Source: Clostridiales bacterium (GTDB taxonomy: Bacteria; Bacillota; Desulfitobacteriia; Desulfitobacteriales; Desulfitobacteriaceae). Taken from it: a stretch of 6,587 nucleotides of DNA. The notes beneath the pieces were generated by a model, which did no database searches, had not been told where the DNA came from, and saw only the letters and a list, made by a program, of their open reading frames with translations. Made by a program: the position numbers and the translations under genes. Positions 6,076 through 6,587 of this stretch are shown here, piece after piece. The stretch lies in NCBI GenBank assembly GCA_027357125.1, contig DAHVVW010000125.1, forward strand, positions 1 to 6,587, in the 5' to 3' direction. Each line of letters starts with the position of its first letter. Position 1 is the stretch's first letter.

Positions 6076-6129
6076 TCGTTTTGGAAGCACAAATCACTTG
6101 ACGAATACCAATCTTACTAACGTTTCCCT

Positions 6130-6587
6130 GTGTACATTAGGTACGTCTTTTTGGATAAACATCTTTCTGAGAGGGTTTGTGCTATCAATCAGGAGAACTT
6201 TTTACTGTCGAGTTACAACCATAAGATTAAGAAATATAACAGCAGCCACGTCTATCAGTGGTCGACCGACATAGGTGTTGTTCGCCTGGAGCCCGTTTTT
6301 CCCAACCAGGTACTGCCTTTGGGTGACGGGGTACATTTTATCGTTACGGATACCGGCAATAGTCAGTTAATAAAATACCATGGCTATTCGACTTATGCCT
6401 CAGTTGAGCTGCACATCGGTATCGACAGAAAGGCTGATAAAGTCTTCTCAGAGAGCGTCGGTGCAGCGGTGGACAGTGCGGGTAATGTTTATATATCGGA
6501 TACCTTCAACCACAGGATCCAGAAGTTTGACAGCAATGGAAACCTGCTGGCTAAATGGGGCGGCAACAGCGGCGGCGGCGGACCCGA
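6130..6587 (+). CDS. NHL-repeat protein, 3' end outside window, 5' end doubtful
   Basis: An open frame runs from 6121 to the window end, and 152 codons are visible from the GTG at 6130. Three NHL-type blades can be read: ENFLLSSYNHKIKKYNSSHV, then FIVTDTGNSQLIKYHGYSTY, then GNVYISDTFNHRIQKFDSNG followed by LLAKWGG and a glycine-rich turn. NHL repeats build beta-propellers, often secreted or surface-exposed, for protein or ligand binding; the role here is unknown. No ATG start, Shine-Dalgarno or signal peptide is present. The GTG at 6130 and a TTG at 6151 are the only early starts, and neither has a good ribosome binding site. The first repeat is the most degenerate. The insertion sequence ends roughly 50 bases upstream, so the gene may have lost its 5' part and be a remnant. 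The downstream repeats are well kept. Confidence 0.7.
   Translation, partial: MYIRYVFLDKHLSERVCAINQENFLLSSYNHKIKKYNSSHVYQWSTDIGVVRLEPVFPNQVLPLGDGVHFIVTDTGNSQLIKYHGYSTYASVELHIGIDRKADKVFSESVGAAVDSAGNVYISDTFNHRIQKFDSNGNLLAKWGGNSGGGGP

Larger units (their letters stand above)
4216..6077 (-). mobile_element. Two-gene insertion sequence, IS4 clan; ends tentative
   Basis: This element carries its own promoter, a small winged-helix gene and an overlapping DDE transposase gene, all on the minus strand. The outer ends are not fixed by the sequence. The best inverted-repeat candidate pairs 4225-4246 with the reverse complement of 6056-6075: 15 identities in 22 alignment columns with two gaps. The left copy runs over the transposase stop codon; the right copy lies just outside the -35 box, as is common in insertion sequences. 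Another weak match begins GAG at 4216 and at 6077 (reverse strand). No convincing target duplication was found; the hexamer ACTTGA at 4210-4215 and 6096-6101 is the only candidate. Size would be about 1.85 kb. Both reading frames are intact, so the element may still be active. Confidence 0.7.

Overview
The window looks like a piece of a chromosome from an endospore-forming anaerobe of the Firmicutes, most likely a Clostridia/Peptococcaceae-type organism such as the Desulfitobacterium–Desulfosporosinus group. That placement is an inference. It rests on a CotF-type spore coat protein, strong AGGAGG-type Shine-Dalgarno sites with some GTG/TTG starts, two intrinsic terminators, and a molybdenum-cofactor locus next to a selenium-metabolism-type DsrE protein. 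No rRNA or species-specific marker is present.

Layout: (1) Positions 1-118 hold no gene that can be supported. (2) Positions 119-3288, plus strand, hold two tandem MoeA-family genes 20 bases apart. The first is a stand-alone MoeA of 413 aa. The second is a 635 aa fusion of MoeA with a C-terminal periplasmic-binding-protein-like (PBP_like) domain. A strong intrinsic terminator at 3301-3345 follows. (3) Positions 3426-3815, plus strand, hold a DsrE-like protein resembling the C-terminal half of the selenium protein YedF. It is preceded by a 14-codon in-frame mini-ORF with its own strong ribosome binding site. A long hairpin terminator at 3830-3873 follows. (4) Positions 3895-4188, minus strand, hold a CotF-family spore coat protein. 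(5) About 4216-6077, minus strand, is an insertion sequence. It has a perfect TTGACA -35 box, a small winged-helix (HARE-HTH-like) protein and, overlapping it by 11 bases, an IS4-clan DDE transposase with an intact YREK signature. (6) Positions 6130-6587, plus strand, are part of an NHL-repeat (beta-propeller) protein that runs off the window and has no convincing start.

How the genes work together: the two MoeA proteins should insert molybdate (or tungstate) into molybdopterin. The fused PBP-like domain suggests oxyanion capture or delivery. The DsrE/YedF-like neighbour fits a theme of Mo/Se enzyme maturation, but it is a separate transcription unit. The insertion sequence sits within about 40 bases of the cotF start and just upstream of the NHL reading frame. 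It may therefore have altered the expression or integrity of both neighbours.

No CRISPR array, tRNA or rRNA was seen. The least familiar items are the two-gene insertion sequence with its HARE-HTH-like accessory protein, and the in-frame TAG-terminated mini-ORF ahead of the DsrE gene.
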